Shown here piece after piece: positions 1-11,839 of a stretch of DNA of 64,000 nucleotides. A program made the position numbers and the translations under genes. Positions within the stretch are counted from its first letter, which is position 1; each line of letters opens with the position of its first letter. Source of the DNA: Cristatella mucedo (Eukaryota; Bryozoa; Phylactolaemata; Cristatellidae); contig WPIO01000024.1 of NCBI GenBank assembly GCA_009760855.2, positions 4,030,501-4,094,500 on the forward strand. Direction: 5' to 3'. The notes below the pieces were generated by a model. It ran no database searches and was not told the origin of the DNA. It saw only the letters and a program-made list of their open reading frames with translations.

Positions 1-487
1 TGCCTACAAAGTATGGGAGTTAAGCTTTACCTTCCAATGGGTCTTGAAACGTAGGGCCGCGGTTTCGTCCACCTCTATTAACTCCAACTATAATGAGTTT
101 ATATTTGGAACAAAGAAAATAGATTGATCGAATTAAATGAGTCTTATAGATACTTACGTAAAGTAGCACGTCAGTTTGACTAGAACACCCTGAGATATAA
201 TTCAATTTTGACCTTGGAGAGCTCATGCTGATCGCTTCATTCTTACCTAACGCGCACAGCACTTTGTGATGGCATGGAAACGGCAAACGAGACTTGCAGC
301 TCACCATTAAGTCGCTCAATGGGCTGTAGCACTACAGTAAATGCCAGCCGAAGCAAGTATGAATTCGACCAGGCTACAGACGTCTGCTTTAGTAACGGTT
401 GGTTACTTTTGTCTATATGCCGAATGCCCATTGCATGTTCCATGCAGGATATTGCCTAGCGAACATTATAGGTCTAAACTGCTTTGT

Positions 488-522
<35 letters not shown>

Positions 523-852
523 TTAGTACTTGTTGTTTTTTCTATTTAAAGCATATGAAGTGACGTTGAAACCAGTACTATAGAATAAGCGGTCAGCGAG
601 AATAAATTAAACGCAGTTACCACAAGCCTCTGGCCTGGTGCCGCGGGATTCAAATCACGTTGAACGCCTGCTGCTGATCAACTATCATGGTCCCCTAGCT
701 CACTTGTTCAACCAGGCACCTCTCTAATTTCGTGGGTATTTTTGCATCGAGCTCCCCTAAATGACTAGCTATTACAGACGAACACTTTTTGTCGGGCAAG
801 TGGAAAGTAGGCCTGTGGAAATGTTTTGGTACGATTTCACCAGTGACTTGTA
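1..852 (+). repeat. Array unit, left portion, cut by LINE insertion
   Basis: Bases 1-390 match the end of a unit (GGGCCGC...CCTCTATT...AAAATAGATTGATCG) and 392-852 the start of the next, up to CAGTGACTTG, where (TAA)n and the LINE begin. The unit resumes near 5,046 at TTTCTGCAGTATCTCGCCGAAG. Confidence 0.7.
491..523 (+). repeat. (CT)n microsatellite inside array unit
   Basis: A pure CT run in the first unit, at the same unit position as the tracts at 7,638, 9,077 and 11,689. Confidence 0.9.
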
Positions 853-3136
853 ATAATAATAATAATAATAATAATAATGCTTTGATAAAGAGCCCTCTGA
901 GAATTCAATCTCTTTCTAGGCGCTTCACATTTGCTGCAAAGGGAAGCGCGATTGAATGGTGAGTAATATCATGCTTGATAAGCAACGTGAATAACATGGA
1001 TAGGGGTGACATGCACAGGGTCAGCATGCAAGTGTGGTTAGTGGCAGCATGCAGTGTGACTGCACCCATAGGCACATCGTGGACGAATCACAGGGACCCA
1101 TATAATGCTGTCCTAAATAGGTGTGTTTAAAAGTTTTTTTTAAATGTGGTCAAGTAAGGGGATGTTCTGAGGCAAGTCGGGAGGCAGTTCCACACTTTAG
1201 AAGCTTACGAACTAAATGGGTGGTCTCTAATGGATTTGAGGTTTGTACGATGTATTGATAAACTGTTGATTCCGAAAAGCGGATGGTACGAAATCTGGCC
1301 TAGTGGAGTAATATATCTGAGAGATAGGCTGGAGCCAAAGAATGAAGTAACCTAAAAGTGAGCGAAAAGACCTTGGAAGTCGATCCTTTAATTAATTGGT
1401 AGCCAGTGCAGGTCGGCGAGAAGTGGATTGATATGGGAACTACGATGCTCACTACAGACAAGCCAAGCTACGGAATTTTGCACCAGCTGAAATCGATTGA
1501 TTGGACATGCCGGTAGGCCAGCAAGCAATGAGTTACAAAAATCGAGACGCGATATCACAATTGCATGGACCAACTTGGACGTGGTATCCTTATCTAAAAG
1601 AGCCCGAAATGTAGCAATGTTGTGTAGCTGCAAGTAGGCAGTCTTGACTGTGGAGCTGATGAGGTCGTCTAACGAGAGGTGAGTTTGGAACATGACACCT
1701 AAATTTCAAGCTGATTCTACCGATGATATGCTGGCGGATATAATTTTGAGCTTCAGCCTTTCCAATTTATGAATCACACTGGGCTTGCCCATAACTAATA
1801 AGTTAGTTTTATCATCGTTGAGTTGTAGAAAATTTGCTGCCATCCATCTACAGATGTCATCAATACACACAGCAAGTAAGTTGAGACAATTTGGGGTGCT
1901 CGAAGGCTGGTAGGGATTAAAGCAAAGATATAACTGAGCGACATCCGAATAGAAGTGAAAGCCCAGATTGAGCTTGGCAATCACATTAGCAAGGGAGAGA
2001 GAGAGAGAGAGAGAGTGTAAACCGTGAAAAGTACCGCACCTAGCACGGATCCCTGGTGTACCTCATATGTCAGAGGTACCTCAGATAATCTTCGTCCATC
2101 CACGTCAATTCTCTGGAGTCTCCCACTGAGATAGTACCTGAACCGTTGCCGAGCAGTGCCAGTGATGCCCAGGCGAGATGAGAGTCGCTCTAGAAGAACT
2201 TTGTGATTGCTAGTATCAAAAGCTGCCGAAAGACAAAGCAAAACAAGCAGAGACACTCTACCCATGTCTGAGTTCCTAAGTAGGTTGTTGTAAACTCTAT
2301 GCGATGCTGACTCTAAAGCAAGACTGGAACTTACTAGCTAGGTTTGAAGTTTCCAGATATGAGTTCAGCTGGTTCACCACGACCCGTTCTAGTGTCTTAA
2401 GTAGAAATGGTAGAAGGAAGACTGGGCGGTAGTTGCTCAACTCCTCTTGGTTTAGTGTTGCTTTCGTGAGAAGTGGCCTGACTACACCTTTTTTAAAAGG
2501 TGTCGGGACATGACCAGAGGATAACGACATATTAATGACGTTAGTTATGCATGACAGCTTCCGAACAATGCTAGGTAGGAACAGGACAGTGGCAATAGGG
2601 TCCAGAGAACTTGTTGACTTCTTTGATTAGGATATTAACTTCGGGACGAGACCACTAGAGACTTTCTTAAATGTAGACATTGAGGTGCAGACAGGAATCA
2701 GCGAACATCATTCTAGCGGGGATGTTGTCATCGCAGGGATGGACTCCCTGATCTTGTCTATCTTCTGCACACAGAATCGAGGGAAGCGATCAGCAAGATC
2801 ATCACAATGATCATCAGGTGAGGAGCTAATCTGGGAGCAGTTGAGGAGATAGTTGATCGTCGACATCAGCGTTTTTGGATTGTGCATCTGTGATTCAACA
2901 ATGTTTTCATAGAAGCTAGACTTGGCCTTTGCCAAGATCGAATGGTATGACCTACAGTAGTTTTTATATGTCTGTCAATGGACAGTCAGTCCTGATCTTT
3001 TGTATGCTTTTTCAGCTTGTGCTAAGTAGACCTGGCTAGTTTAATGTCTGTGGCAAACCATAAGCCGTCTGGGCGGGGGCACACAGTGAGCTTTGTCAGA
3101 AGTGCAAACTCGTCAAACGCGTCAGCTAGTTTCGTG
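853..3136 (-). mobile_element. LINE family 1 copy A, 5'-truncated, ORF2 reverse transcriptase pseudogene
   Basis: The 3' end is at left with a (TAA)n tail, then the GCGCC..GAGAGATTG motif read in reverse. Broken minus-strand frames give reverse-transcriptase blocks in order: LSNYRPVFLLPFLLKTLERVV (2,297-2,530, first 20 residues typical of RT block 1), LSAAFDTSNHKVLLERL (about 2,190-2,240), VLGAVLFTVY (about 2,010-2,040), a catalytic block FYSDVAQLYL in place of FYADDTQLYL, and the C-terminal SRLDFCNSLLAGLPAC (about 1,500-1,550). The catalytic Asp-Asp pair is lost and there are several frameshifts. The 5' end stops in the linker between endonuclease and RT. Confidence 0.85.
1990..2015 (+). repeat. 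(GA)n inside LINE ORF2
   Basis: A short pure GA run sits in the RT frame just before the catalytic block, reading TLSLSLS on the minus strand. Copy C at 29,765 has only AGAGGGAGAG here. A ~0.9 kb run occupies the same place in the copy near 42 kb. Confidence 0.9.
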
Positions 3137-5045
3137 TTGTAATAATAATAATATAAATAATAATTCACTTGATAAAGCTCCCTCAGAGAACTTAATCTCT
3201 CTCTAGGCGCTTTATATTTGCTGTCAAGTGAAATGCAATTGAATAGTAAGTAAAATCATGCTCGCAAAAACAAACGAAATGAATAATATGGTTAGGGCTG
3301 AACGTGCACAGGGTCAGCATGCAAATGTGGTTAGTGGCAGCATGCACAGTGTCAGCACGCATAAGCACATCAAGGACGAATTACAGGGACCCAGTAAATG
3401 CTGTCCTAAATAGGTTTGTTTTTTGGTTCATTTTAAATGTGGTCAGGTCATGGGATGTTCTGATGCAGGTCGGGAGGCAGTTCCAGGCTTTGGGAGCATA
3501 TGAACTAAATGCACGGTCTCCAAAGGATTTAAGGTTTGTATGAGGTATTTCTAGACTGTTGGATTCCGAAAAGCGGGTGGTACGATGCTTGGCCTGATGG
3601 GGGAGTATATCTGACAGATAGGCTGGAGCCATAGGATGAAGGGACCTAAAAGCGAGCGACAAAACCTTGAAGTCAATCCGTTGCTTGACTGGTAGCCAGC
3701 GCAGATCGGCGAGAAGTGGATTAACTTGTAGCTATCTACCAGTGATGATAGATCGAAGGGAGGACTGAGCAGCAGAGGCAAAGCAGATATTCTCGCAGGG
3801 ACAACATCGATGTCAAGGGTCTTGAGGTTTCGCGATTCGCAATTTATTTTAGAGGAGGAGGTGGGCACACACTGTAGATTGAATGAGAGGTTCGTGTGGT
3901 AAGATAAGCAGGATTTGGTAATAATTGGTTGTAAAACAGTGCAGTTGCATGAGAAAATCTGGTCGAGTGTGTGACCCTTGATGACAGTAGGGCCATGCAC
4001 ATGAGCCACAAGAGAAAATGAGTCAGTCAATGCACAAAATTCAGTGCTGGAGGCGTCATATAAGTTCAAAAATGAACGTTGAAATTTCCAATATCGATGA
4101 AGGATTGATTTCTCGCTCACAGTATCAATAAGAGATCGGAGAAATCTGTGATAAAGGAGGATTTAGTAATTGGTGGGCGATATACTACTGTCAGTATCGG
4201 TAGCTTGTTTTCGGGTGTGACCAAGACGATTGATTCAAAAGACTGCTTCAAGGGTAGCGCAATCTTATAGTTGAATTTCGAGCACACGATAACAGCAACT
4301 CCACCGCCGGTTTTGATTGATTAATGGGTGTGAAAGAATGAGAAACCAGCTAAGGTTGCGTCTTTAATTGTCGGGCAGTTAATCGATTTTAGGCAAGTTA
4401 CAGTTAGGGCGAGCTGGTCAGTACCATGTTCAGAAATAAGGTGGCTTATTACCAGAGTTTCATGGCACATTGAGCGAGGATTCCAAAGGCAAGCGTTGAG
4501 TCTAGCCGACGCAGTTATAACAGGCCTTATGACCACTACGTTAGAGAGATTCACAGAGATGCATGTTGGGGAGCGTGCTGAGCGGTTCGAGACAACTCTA
4601 GGAATACCAAACGAGCGAGTCCTCAGCTCAATGGTCTGAGCTCCTGGTTCTGGCCATCGCTGCAGCTGCGGCATGTTCTTCATTTGTAAATGCATTGTCC
4701 AGGATTCTTAGTAGCATCATTATTATCTAGGAATGCATTTGATCTACAATGAAGAAGCGATAGCAGCTGCTGACGATCATATATAATATGCAGGTTACTA
4801 GCCGCCGGCATAGCTAAGGCAGCCGCCGGCATATAAGACCCAGCAGCCCGAAGCGATTAGCGTTTAGATGTCCACAGGGACGTGATTTCTTATGCGCTAC
4901 ATTCAAATAACAATCAGCATAACTTTAAACAGGTCTTAGCTGTATCATTTCCGTGTACGATGTTCGCAAGAACTTCGGTTTTCGGAAAAATTCTGCAACA
5001 AACACGTACACTCGTGAGAGCTCTCCATGTCAGGAGGCGAGGAGG
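3137..5045 (-). mobile_element. LINE family 1 copy B: internally deleted, second endonuclease lineage
   Basis: The 3' part (3,137-3,720) is the family 1 tail and RT C-terminus (FRSLHPMAPAYLSDIL, HTNLKSFGDRAFSSYAPKAW). From 3,721 it jumps to endonuclease sequence: LVAHVHGPTVIKGHTLDQIF (about 3,950-4,010) with SYHTNLSFNL (SDH motif decayed to SYH), and further 5' ARLNACLWNPRSM plus ISEHGTDQLALT (4,321-4,695). The RT core is therefore absent. The remainder to 5,045, where array sequence resumes, has no recognisable coding and may be its 5' region. Confidence 0.75.
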
Positions 5046-5377
5046 AGGAGGCTTATACATTTAATAGTTTCTGCAGTATCTCGCCGAAGATGGTGCTTTA
5101 ATGCATTTTGTTTTATATTGCTAATATTTTAAAATATAGGCCTAGATAATATATTTGCACTTGTAGCTCTAGTTAATTCAGCTTTCGAATTCATCTAAAG
5201 CAAGAGTTTTTTCTGACTGATAATACCTTTAAGGTTTAGATGATTCATTTATGCAGAGTTTTATAAACGATGGCACGTTTATCTGACAGCATTAACTCTT
5301 AATCCTGATATAATTTATTGATTTGTTCAGTTATAACTCGGTTAATTTTTGTCCGAGATTTATAAAACTTGCCAATG

Positions 5378-5652
5378 TCATGTAATGTATCTCTGTCAGT
5401 AACTCCACAAAGTCATAAAGACCATGTGGGTGTTACGCAGGAGAGTTTTGTATAGCGCACTGACAGCCTAAGCGGCTTTCGGTACGCATTCGGTAGCCAA
5501 CAGACTTCGTCTCACGCAACAAAGAGAGAGTGGGAAGCATAGCAGAGTTGGGAGAGCAGTTGAGGTAGTGAGTAGCATAGAAGTAGCAGTTCAGGACCGC
5601 TGAAAAAGATGTGCCATATTCTGCAGTTGGAGAGTAGATGTGGTTGCGTAAG
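5378..5652 (-). mobile_element. LINE family 2 3' fragment
   Basis: Shares with 14,444-14,990 and 58,265-59,360 the plus-strand run GTGGGTGTTACG...GAGAGTTTTGTATAG...GCGGCTTTCGGTA...CACGCAACAAAG. It is inserted in an array unit. The minus-strand frame over it is the decayed C-terminus of ORF2. Confidence 0.65.
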
Positions 5653-5692
5653 AGCCTATTGGAAACGGATATTCGCACTTTACTACAAATAG

Positions 5693-5845
5693 GCCGGGCT
5701 GGTTTCATCCAGAAGTTAAGGTGTTTTACTAGACTAAAGTCAAGCTGAGGTCGCGGGCACGAGCCATGAGGCATATGAGAAGTGCCTGAATAGAGATTAA
5801 GTTGTCTTGGAGTGCTATACAAATAAAATATATTTTTTAATTCAA
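5693..5845 (+). mobile_element. SINE-A copy (tRNA-derived)
   Basis: It has a tRNA-like head with GGCCGGGCTGGTTTCATCCAG and a decayed B box near GGGCACGAGCCAT, then AGTGCCTGAATAGAGATTAA...GGAGTGCTATACAAATAAAAT. It matches the copy at 8,637 along its whole length. Confidence 0.7.
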
Positions 5846-6275
5846 ATTTTGTGTCTAAAAGTGGTGCTGGAGTAATGATTCCTGAATTTCACAATCTTTG
5901 CAATTGTGTAGCAATGAGCCACGAAATGTGGGAGCAAATAGTTTCCTCCATCCTAGTCATGAAACATTCGGTCTCCTGAGCTGTCTAGTCAGCTCACTAA
6001 TAAGAGTGATCGCTGTTTAAAAGTCGCCTACGAAAATTTTTTCAAGTAAGGTATAGTACTGCATATGTCATCTTAGGATGGATTTGAATTTCAGTTCAAG
6101 TATGGTTTATCTTAGGCATTACAGTTCTTATGTTATAAGCTAAAAGCTATTAGGTGGCATAGAAACGGTAAATAGTGCACGGATTTTATCATTCAGTGCC
6201 AGTTGCAGTTCAATAAAACTTTGACGCTGACGTCGTTGGAATTGGGCCAGCGTAGGTTACAGGCGTCGGCTTTCG

Positions 6276-7544
6276 TAGCGATTGGTTACTTTTGTCTCTA
6301 GGTTAAATTCCCTTCCCAAAGCCGACACAGAATATTGCCAAGTAAACATTATTGGTGTAAAACGCTTTGTCTTTTTGAGAGTATTTGTTTGCGTGGCTAT
6401 GTGCAGCCTGTGAAGCGAAATTGAAATTAGCACAATAGAAAAATGATCACCGCCACTACATAAAACCCAGCGACCGCCAACGTCAGCCCAGGTCAGGCCT
6501 CGGCATTCAAGTCGTGTTGAGCACGTCCAGTTGTCCGACTAGCACCGTCCTAAAGCTTGTCGTGTTTCACTGTGCGACCTGATGGGTTACCGGGATTTGC
6601 GGCATCGGCCTTCTCTGAAAGACATGCTGTTACTGACAATCACTTTCGCTTGTGCGATTGGAAAGTTGGCTGCTGAAAATTTTGGTAAGCTTTCACTGGT
6701 GACTTGTAGTGGTTACACCTTTCTGCATATTCCCACCATAGCAGGACTGTAGATGTTTACTATTATTTCTTGCCGGTAGCATACAGTATATGCAAGACAA
6801 TACATCCCTGTTGTTTTAGCTCTAGTTTAATGCAATTTAGAGTTCATGTAAAGAAAGTAGTACTTCGTGACAGGATTTTAATTGGGGTTCAGAAGATAAT
6901 TTGGGGTCAGGAAATATGAATGAATGCATGCTTCTTTGTAGACCGCGATAATGTTTAGTGATTCAGCAAAGTCTATGTGAAACAGATAGACTTGCTGTAT
7001 TTTAAAATCTCTGAACGAATTTTAGCCACAAACTGCCGGAGTAGCAGAATAATGGAACGTAACTTTAATAATGATTCTTTGATGACATCCAAAGTGCATT
7101 AGTAAAACGTTACCTACATCAAAGTCTCAAACATAGGGCCATCTTTGCCTTCTCTCTTAAATAGTACAATAATATGACAATTCTATATATAGGCACGGTT
7201 ACTTGGTAGGACGGAAATGCCGTGATTCATGTGAAAAGGTTACAATGACGTTTACATCGCTTAACATATCCGTTAGGATCGACCATCGTATAATATAATT
7301 ATATCTTACTATGCAATAATTAATGTAATATGTAATATGCAATATGTAATAATTAATCCATATCGATAACGTTTTAGGCTTTTTATTCTTATCTTGTAAG
7401 CTAAATATAGTTCGGTCACATTGAAACGGTAAACGCCACACAGTGCTTACCATTCCGGTGCTCAGTGGAAATTGTAGTACAATTATCATTGTCAGAAGAC
7501 GCTAGTTGAAATTTGGCAAGGGCGTACCAAAGGGGACAGCTTTT
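6276..7544 (+). repeat. Array unit, uninterrupted
   Basis: A complete 1.27 kb period between markers, containing all landmarks (GAGTATTTGTTT, GTCGTGTTGAGCACG, TTTCACTGGTGACTTGTAG, AATTTTAGCCACAAACTGCCGG). No insertion is apparent and there is no significant open frame. Confidence 0.7.
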
Positions 7545-8977
7545 GTAACGGTTGGTTACTTGTGTCTATAGTGCAATGGCTGCCACCTGTTCAACACTGG
7601 ATATCGCCAAGTGAAACACTATCGGTCAAAAACCCATTGATCTCTCTCTCACTCTCTCTCGAGTACCTGCCGTCAGTTTCATTTAAAGCCCAAGTTACAT
7701 TGTATCCAGAGCAATGGAAAAGCTATCGACACCGATAAATAAAACCAGGCAACGCCTGCGTCTACCTAGTTCAAGCTTCCGGATGTAGTCCTTAAGCACA
7801 TTCAAAGAATAGTCTAGCACGTTCCTTTAGCTTGCTGCATTCCACTGAGCGATTCAACCATTTTTCGGTATTTTTGCATCACGATTCTCAAAAAGATGAG
7901 CTCATACTGAAAATAAATTCTGGTAGTATAAATGGTAAATTTGTTTGCTGGGAATTTCAGTAAGCTGTCTTTGACCATCTATAGGGCTTTAGCCATTCTT
8001 CACCGTCTCGTCGAAGCAGGACTTTTCCCGCTTATTGATCTCTCACGCTAAGGAATCTGCAGTACATTCATGGTAATTTATCCAGACCGTTAGAAACACC
8101 TTTGTCAGGTTCTGAATTAAAATAAAGAAAGCAGCTAGCTTGAAGGGCGGCTTAATTTGAAGTTCAGAAGATTTATTGGGGTCTAGAGATTGGAATAAGT
8201 GCCTGCACCTTTGGAGGCCTCATCAGTTGGTCCTGCAGTAATAAGTTCCTAGTTACCCTGGTACCTACTAGCCCGAGGTGTAGTAGTTCAGCGAATAGTA
8301 TAAAAAACGAATAGACGATCGTCATATCACACACCTATGCAAATCTTTGGCCCCGCAGTGCAAGAGCAATGACTGCAGACTAATATAGCGTCATTAATTA
8401 TTTTGAAATGACATGAGGAGTAAATAAATACATATCTACCTTCATCCCAATATTAAAACAAAGTGCCGCATTTTCGTCTACCTCTATTTAATCGAAGAAT
8501 GATGTATTCGTATCGCAGGAGAGTCTTGGTACAAAGAAAGCGAAAGATTGATGTAAAATAGTAGACAATTTTGTTACTTTATTTAATCTATTAGTTTGGA
8601 TTTTAGATTTTTGGATTGTATTACGTATTAATCACTGAGCTGGGTTGGTCCAGCGGTGGTCCTGCTGTTAAGGTGCTCGCCCCGACTAAGGTCTGGCTGA
8701 GGTCGTGGGCTCGAGCCCTGAGGCATATGTGGAGCGCCTGAATAGAGATATTGGTCTCTTGGGGCGCTATACAAATTAATTATATTTATTTATTATCAAT
8801 ACAGGGCTCGTGGCAACCATTTAATTCTAACCGTACAAGGTAAACAGTTTGCGGTAGCATAAACAAGGCAGATTCTATTTCGAGTTTACCATTAAGTTGT
8901 TCAATGGGCTGTAGTGCAACTGTAAATGCCAGCCGACGCGCGTTTGAATTCTGCACAAGCCACAAACGTCTGCAATG
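7545..8977 (+). repeat. Array unit with SINE-A insertion
   Basis: A 1,433-base period that becomes about 1,275 once the SINE-A copy at 8,637-8,795 is removed. The CT tract here is short (7,638-7,660). Confidence 0.7.
8637..8795 (+). mobile_element. SINE-A copy, best preserved
   Basis: The head resembles a tRNA: TGGTCCAGCGGTGG in the A-box position and GGGCTCGAGCCC matching the B box (GGTTCGANNCC). The 3' part reads GGAGCGCCTGAATAGAGATA...CTTGGGGCGCTATACAAATT and then AT-rich sequence. That 3' part resembles the family 1 LINE tail (GCGCCTAGAAAGAGATTG...GGGCGCTTTATCAAGTGC), suggesting this LINE mobilises it. Possible target-site duplication: TATTAATCA / TATTATCAA. Confidence 0.75.
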
Positions 8978-10274
8978 GTAACGGTTAATTACTTTAGTCT
9001 ATATCACGAATGCCCGTCGCATGTTTGACGCTGGATATCGCCAAGTAAACACTGTAGGTCTAAACTGAATTGTTCTCTCTCTCTCTTCCCTCGTACCTGT
9101 TGTTTTTCTATTTAAAGCGTAAGAAAGCAGCATGGTGTGGCATTGTGTCATTGAAACCAGCACAATGGAAAAACGGTCAGCGAGAGTAAATAAAACGCCG
9201 TTACCACAAGCGTCTGTCCTGGTTCAGCAGCGGGATTCAAATCACTTTGAACGCCTGCTGCGGATCAACTAGTACTGTCCTCTGGCTCACTGTGTTCAAC
9301 TGTGCGAATCTACGAGTTTCCTCTGAATGGCATAGTATTAATAACGTTACTGGCGATCGCTTTTTGTAGGGAAATTGGAAAGTAGGCGGGTGGTACGTTT
9401 TTGGTATACTTTCACAAGCCACTTATAGGGTCTAAGCTTTTCTGCATCCTCTCACCGAAGCTGAAGTGTTTAAGCTTATCGGTTTTAATTTAAAGCATAC
9501 GGGTGGCAATGGAACCCCACTTCTAGTTCTAGTTTAATCAGATGTAGAACCAAAATAAAGAAAGTAATTAACTCTAACGGTGCTTACATTTGACGGTTGG
9601 ATTCTTCTTTTCGATAGGTATGAATTATGGCACCCTTTTATGATGGCCTTAACAATTAATTCTGAAGTGATATATTCCTTTCTACCTAGGTTAATCCTTG
9701 CCCGAGGTCATTAAAGCCAGCGAAGCCTATTGGAAACCAATTTACACGCTTTTTCCAACAAATTCATTCGTTTTCTGGCTAAAGACTGCGACAGAGTCAT
9801 AATAATAACTGATTTTCCTAACTTTAAGAATAATCTGGCTATGAGTTACGAAATGGGGGAATAAATATCAACCTTAATGCGTGAAGCAATACATTTGGCC
9901 GCCTGTGGTTTATTGTTTATTCAGTCCAAGAATAATGCGTTAATTTTTCACAGTTGCTTGGTACGATGAAAACCTAATGATCGATTTGAAAAGTCGCAAT
10001 GATTCAGCAATTTACGAATGTGGCAAATATATCATGATACGAAATAACAATCTCGTAATCCACATATGGCTTATGTTAGGCATTGTTAATCTAATCTTGT
10101 TAGTTAGAAGCTCTTCGGTTGCATAAACAAGGGAAATAGTACTCGGAGTTTACCATTCCATTTCCATTCCCTTTCCATTAACATTTCTTTTGTCCAGTAC
10201 CAACTTTAAAAATTGAAATCTCAGGCTGACGCCCGTTGCACTTTGGCCAGCTGATGTTACAGGCGTTGGCTTAG
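8978..10274 (+). repeat. Array unit, uninterrupted
   Basis: A 1,297-base period with the usual landmarks: CTCTCTCTCTCTTCC near 9,077, GGGATTCAAATCAC at 9,231, and GCGAAGCCTATTGG near 9,721. Confidence 0.7.
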
Positions 10275-11575
10275 GTAACGGTCGGTTAATTTTGTCTCTG
10301 TGTCATATACCCGTTCCAAAGTCTACACAGAGCATTGCAAAGGAAACGTTGCTGGCATGAAAAGCTTTGTCCTCTTGTGAGTATGTGTTTTTGTGGCTAT
10401 GTGGAGCCTGTGAAGTAAAGTTGAAACCAGCACAATAGAAAATAATCACTGCCACTAAATAAAAAAAGACGACCACCAAGCTAGCTAGCACAGGTCCGGC
10501 TTTGGGTTTCAAGTCGTATTGAACACCTGCCATCGACGACTAGCACCGTCGTCAAGTTTGCCGTGTTTCACTTGGCGACGTTATGGGTTACCGGGATTTG
10601 TTGCATCGGCCTCCTGTGAAAGACACGCTATTACTGATTGACGATCATTTTCGCTTGTGCAATTGGAAAGCTGGCTGCTAAAATTTTTCGTAAGCTTTCA
10701 CTAGTGACTTATAGCGGCTAAATCTTTCTGCAGAATATCATAAAAGCAGGATTTTTTGTGTTTACCGTTATTTCTTGCCAGTGGTAGAAAGATATCGACA
10801 GACAATAAATCTCCATTGTTGTAGCTCTAGTTTACTGAGCTTTCATGTTCATATAAAAAAGCAGTACTTAGTGTTCATCTTGAGGTTCAGAAGATTTGCT
10901 GGGGTCGAGAAATATGAACGAACGGATGCTTCTTTGAAGGCCTTATCAATTAGTCCAAAGTGATTTGTTCCTTGTTACCTAAGCAAATCTTAGCACGATA
11001 TTTAAATCATCTCGTAATTCATCACAATTAATTGAAAAACGTTACACTGGATTTATTAAAAAATCAATGCACAATTTATAGCATATAAATGTGCATAGGC
11101 AATGGTTGCTGGATTTGTAACCTCAGGAATGATTTTGCAACGACATGCGAAGTGTGGCAGTAAATATTTTCCTACCTTTCAGTGTTGCAACTTAGGGCTG
11201 CCTTTGCCTTCTCATGTATTTCAGTCTAACAATAGTGTGACTATATATAGACTCAGTTCCTCTGTACGAAGAAAATGGTTAATTTGAAAAAGTAACGGCG
11301 ATACTTCGAATCATGTTGTTATATATATGAATATATGGTTATAATAAAAACAGTTTAGACAAATCATCCAAGATAAAATTAACTGATACTTAATATAGAG
11401 CTCGTGTTAGGCTTTAGATTCATATCTTTTAAGCTTACCACTTTTTGGGTCGAATAGAAATTGTAAACGCTACCTGGAGTCTACAATTTCGTTAGTCAGT
11501 GGCAGTTTTAGTACAAATGCTATTGCCAGCAGATGCCAGTTAAAACGTTGTCACTGGGGACCAGAGATATTGTTT
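10275..11575 (+). repeat. Array unit, uninterrupted
   Basis: A 1,301-base period. The CT tract is replaced by CCTCTTGTGAGTATGTG, as in the unit at 6,276, so two sub-types of unit alternate in part of the array. Confidence 0.7.
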
Positions 11576-11799
11576 TAAAATGGTTTGCTACTTGCGTCTA
11601 TTTGTCAAAAGCCGTGACCAGTTCGACAAAGGATATTGACAAGTAAACCTTATAGATGTAAACTGCTTTGTTTTATCCCTCACTCGCTGTCTCTGTCTCT
11701 CTCTCTTTCTCTCTATCAATCTGTCTCTCTGTCTCTCTGTCTTTCTGTCGGTCTGTCTGTCTGCCTGTCTGTCTGTCTGTCTGTCTGTCAGTCTGTCTG

Positions 11800-11839
<40 letters not shown>

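Larger units (their letters stand above)
5046..6275 (+). repeat. Array unit remainder with nested LINE and SINE
   Basis: The unit resumes after the 4.2 kb insert. Array sequence is visible at 5,046-5,377 (CTCTAGTTAATTCAGCTTTCGAATT), 5,653-5,692 (GCCTATTGGAAACGGATATT) and from 5,846 (GGAGTAATGATT...GAGCAAATAGTTTCC). The gaps are a family 2 LINE tail and a SINE-A copy. Confidence 0.65.

Noticed and set aside
8637-8720. A genuine tRNA gene
   Set aside because: The head has tRNA-like boxes, but the cloverleaf is not maintained and the element recurs with a LINE-like tail, so it is a SINE.
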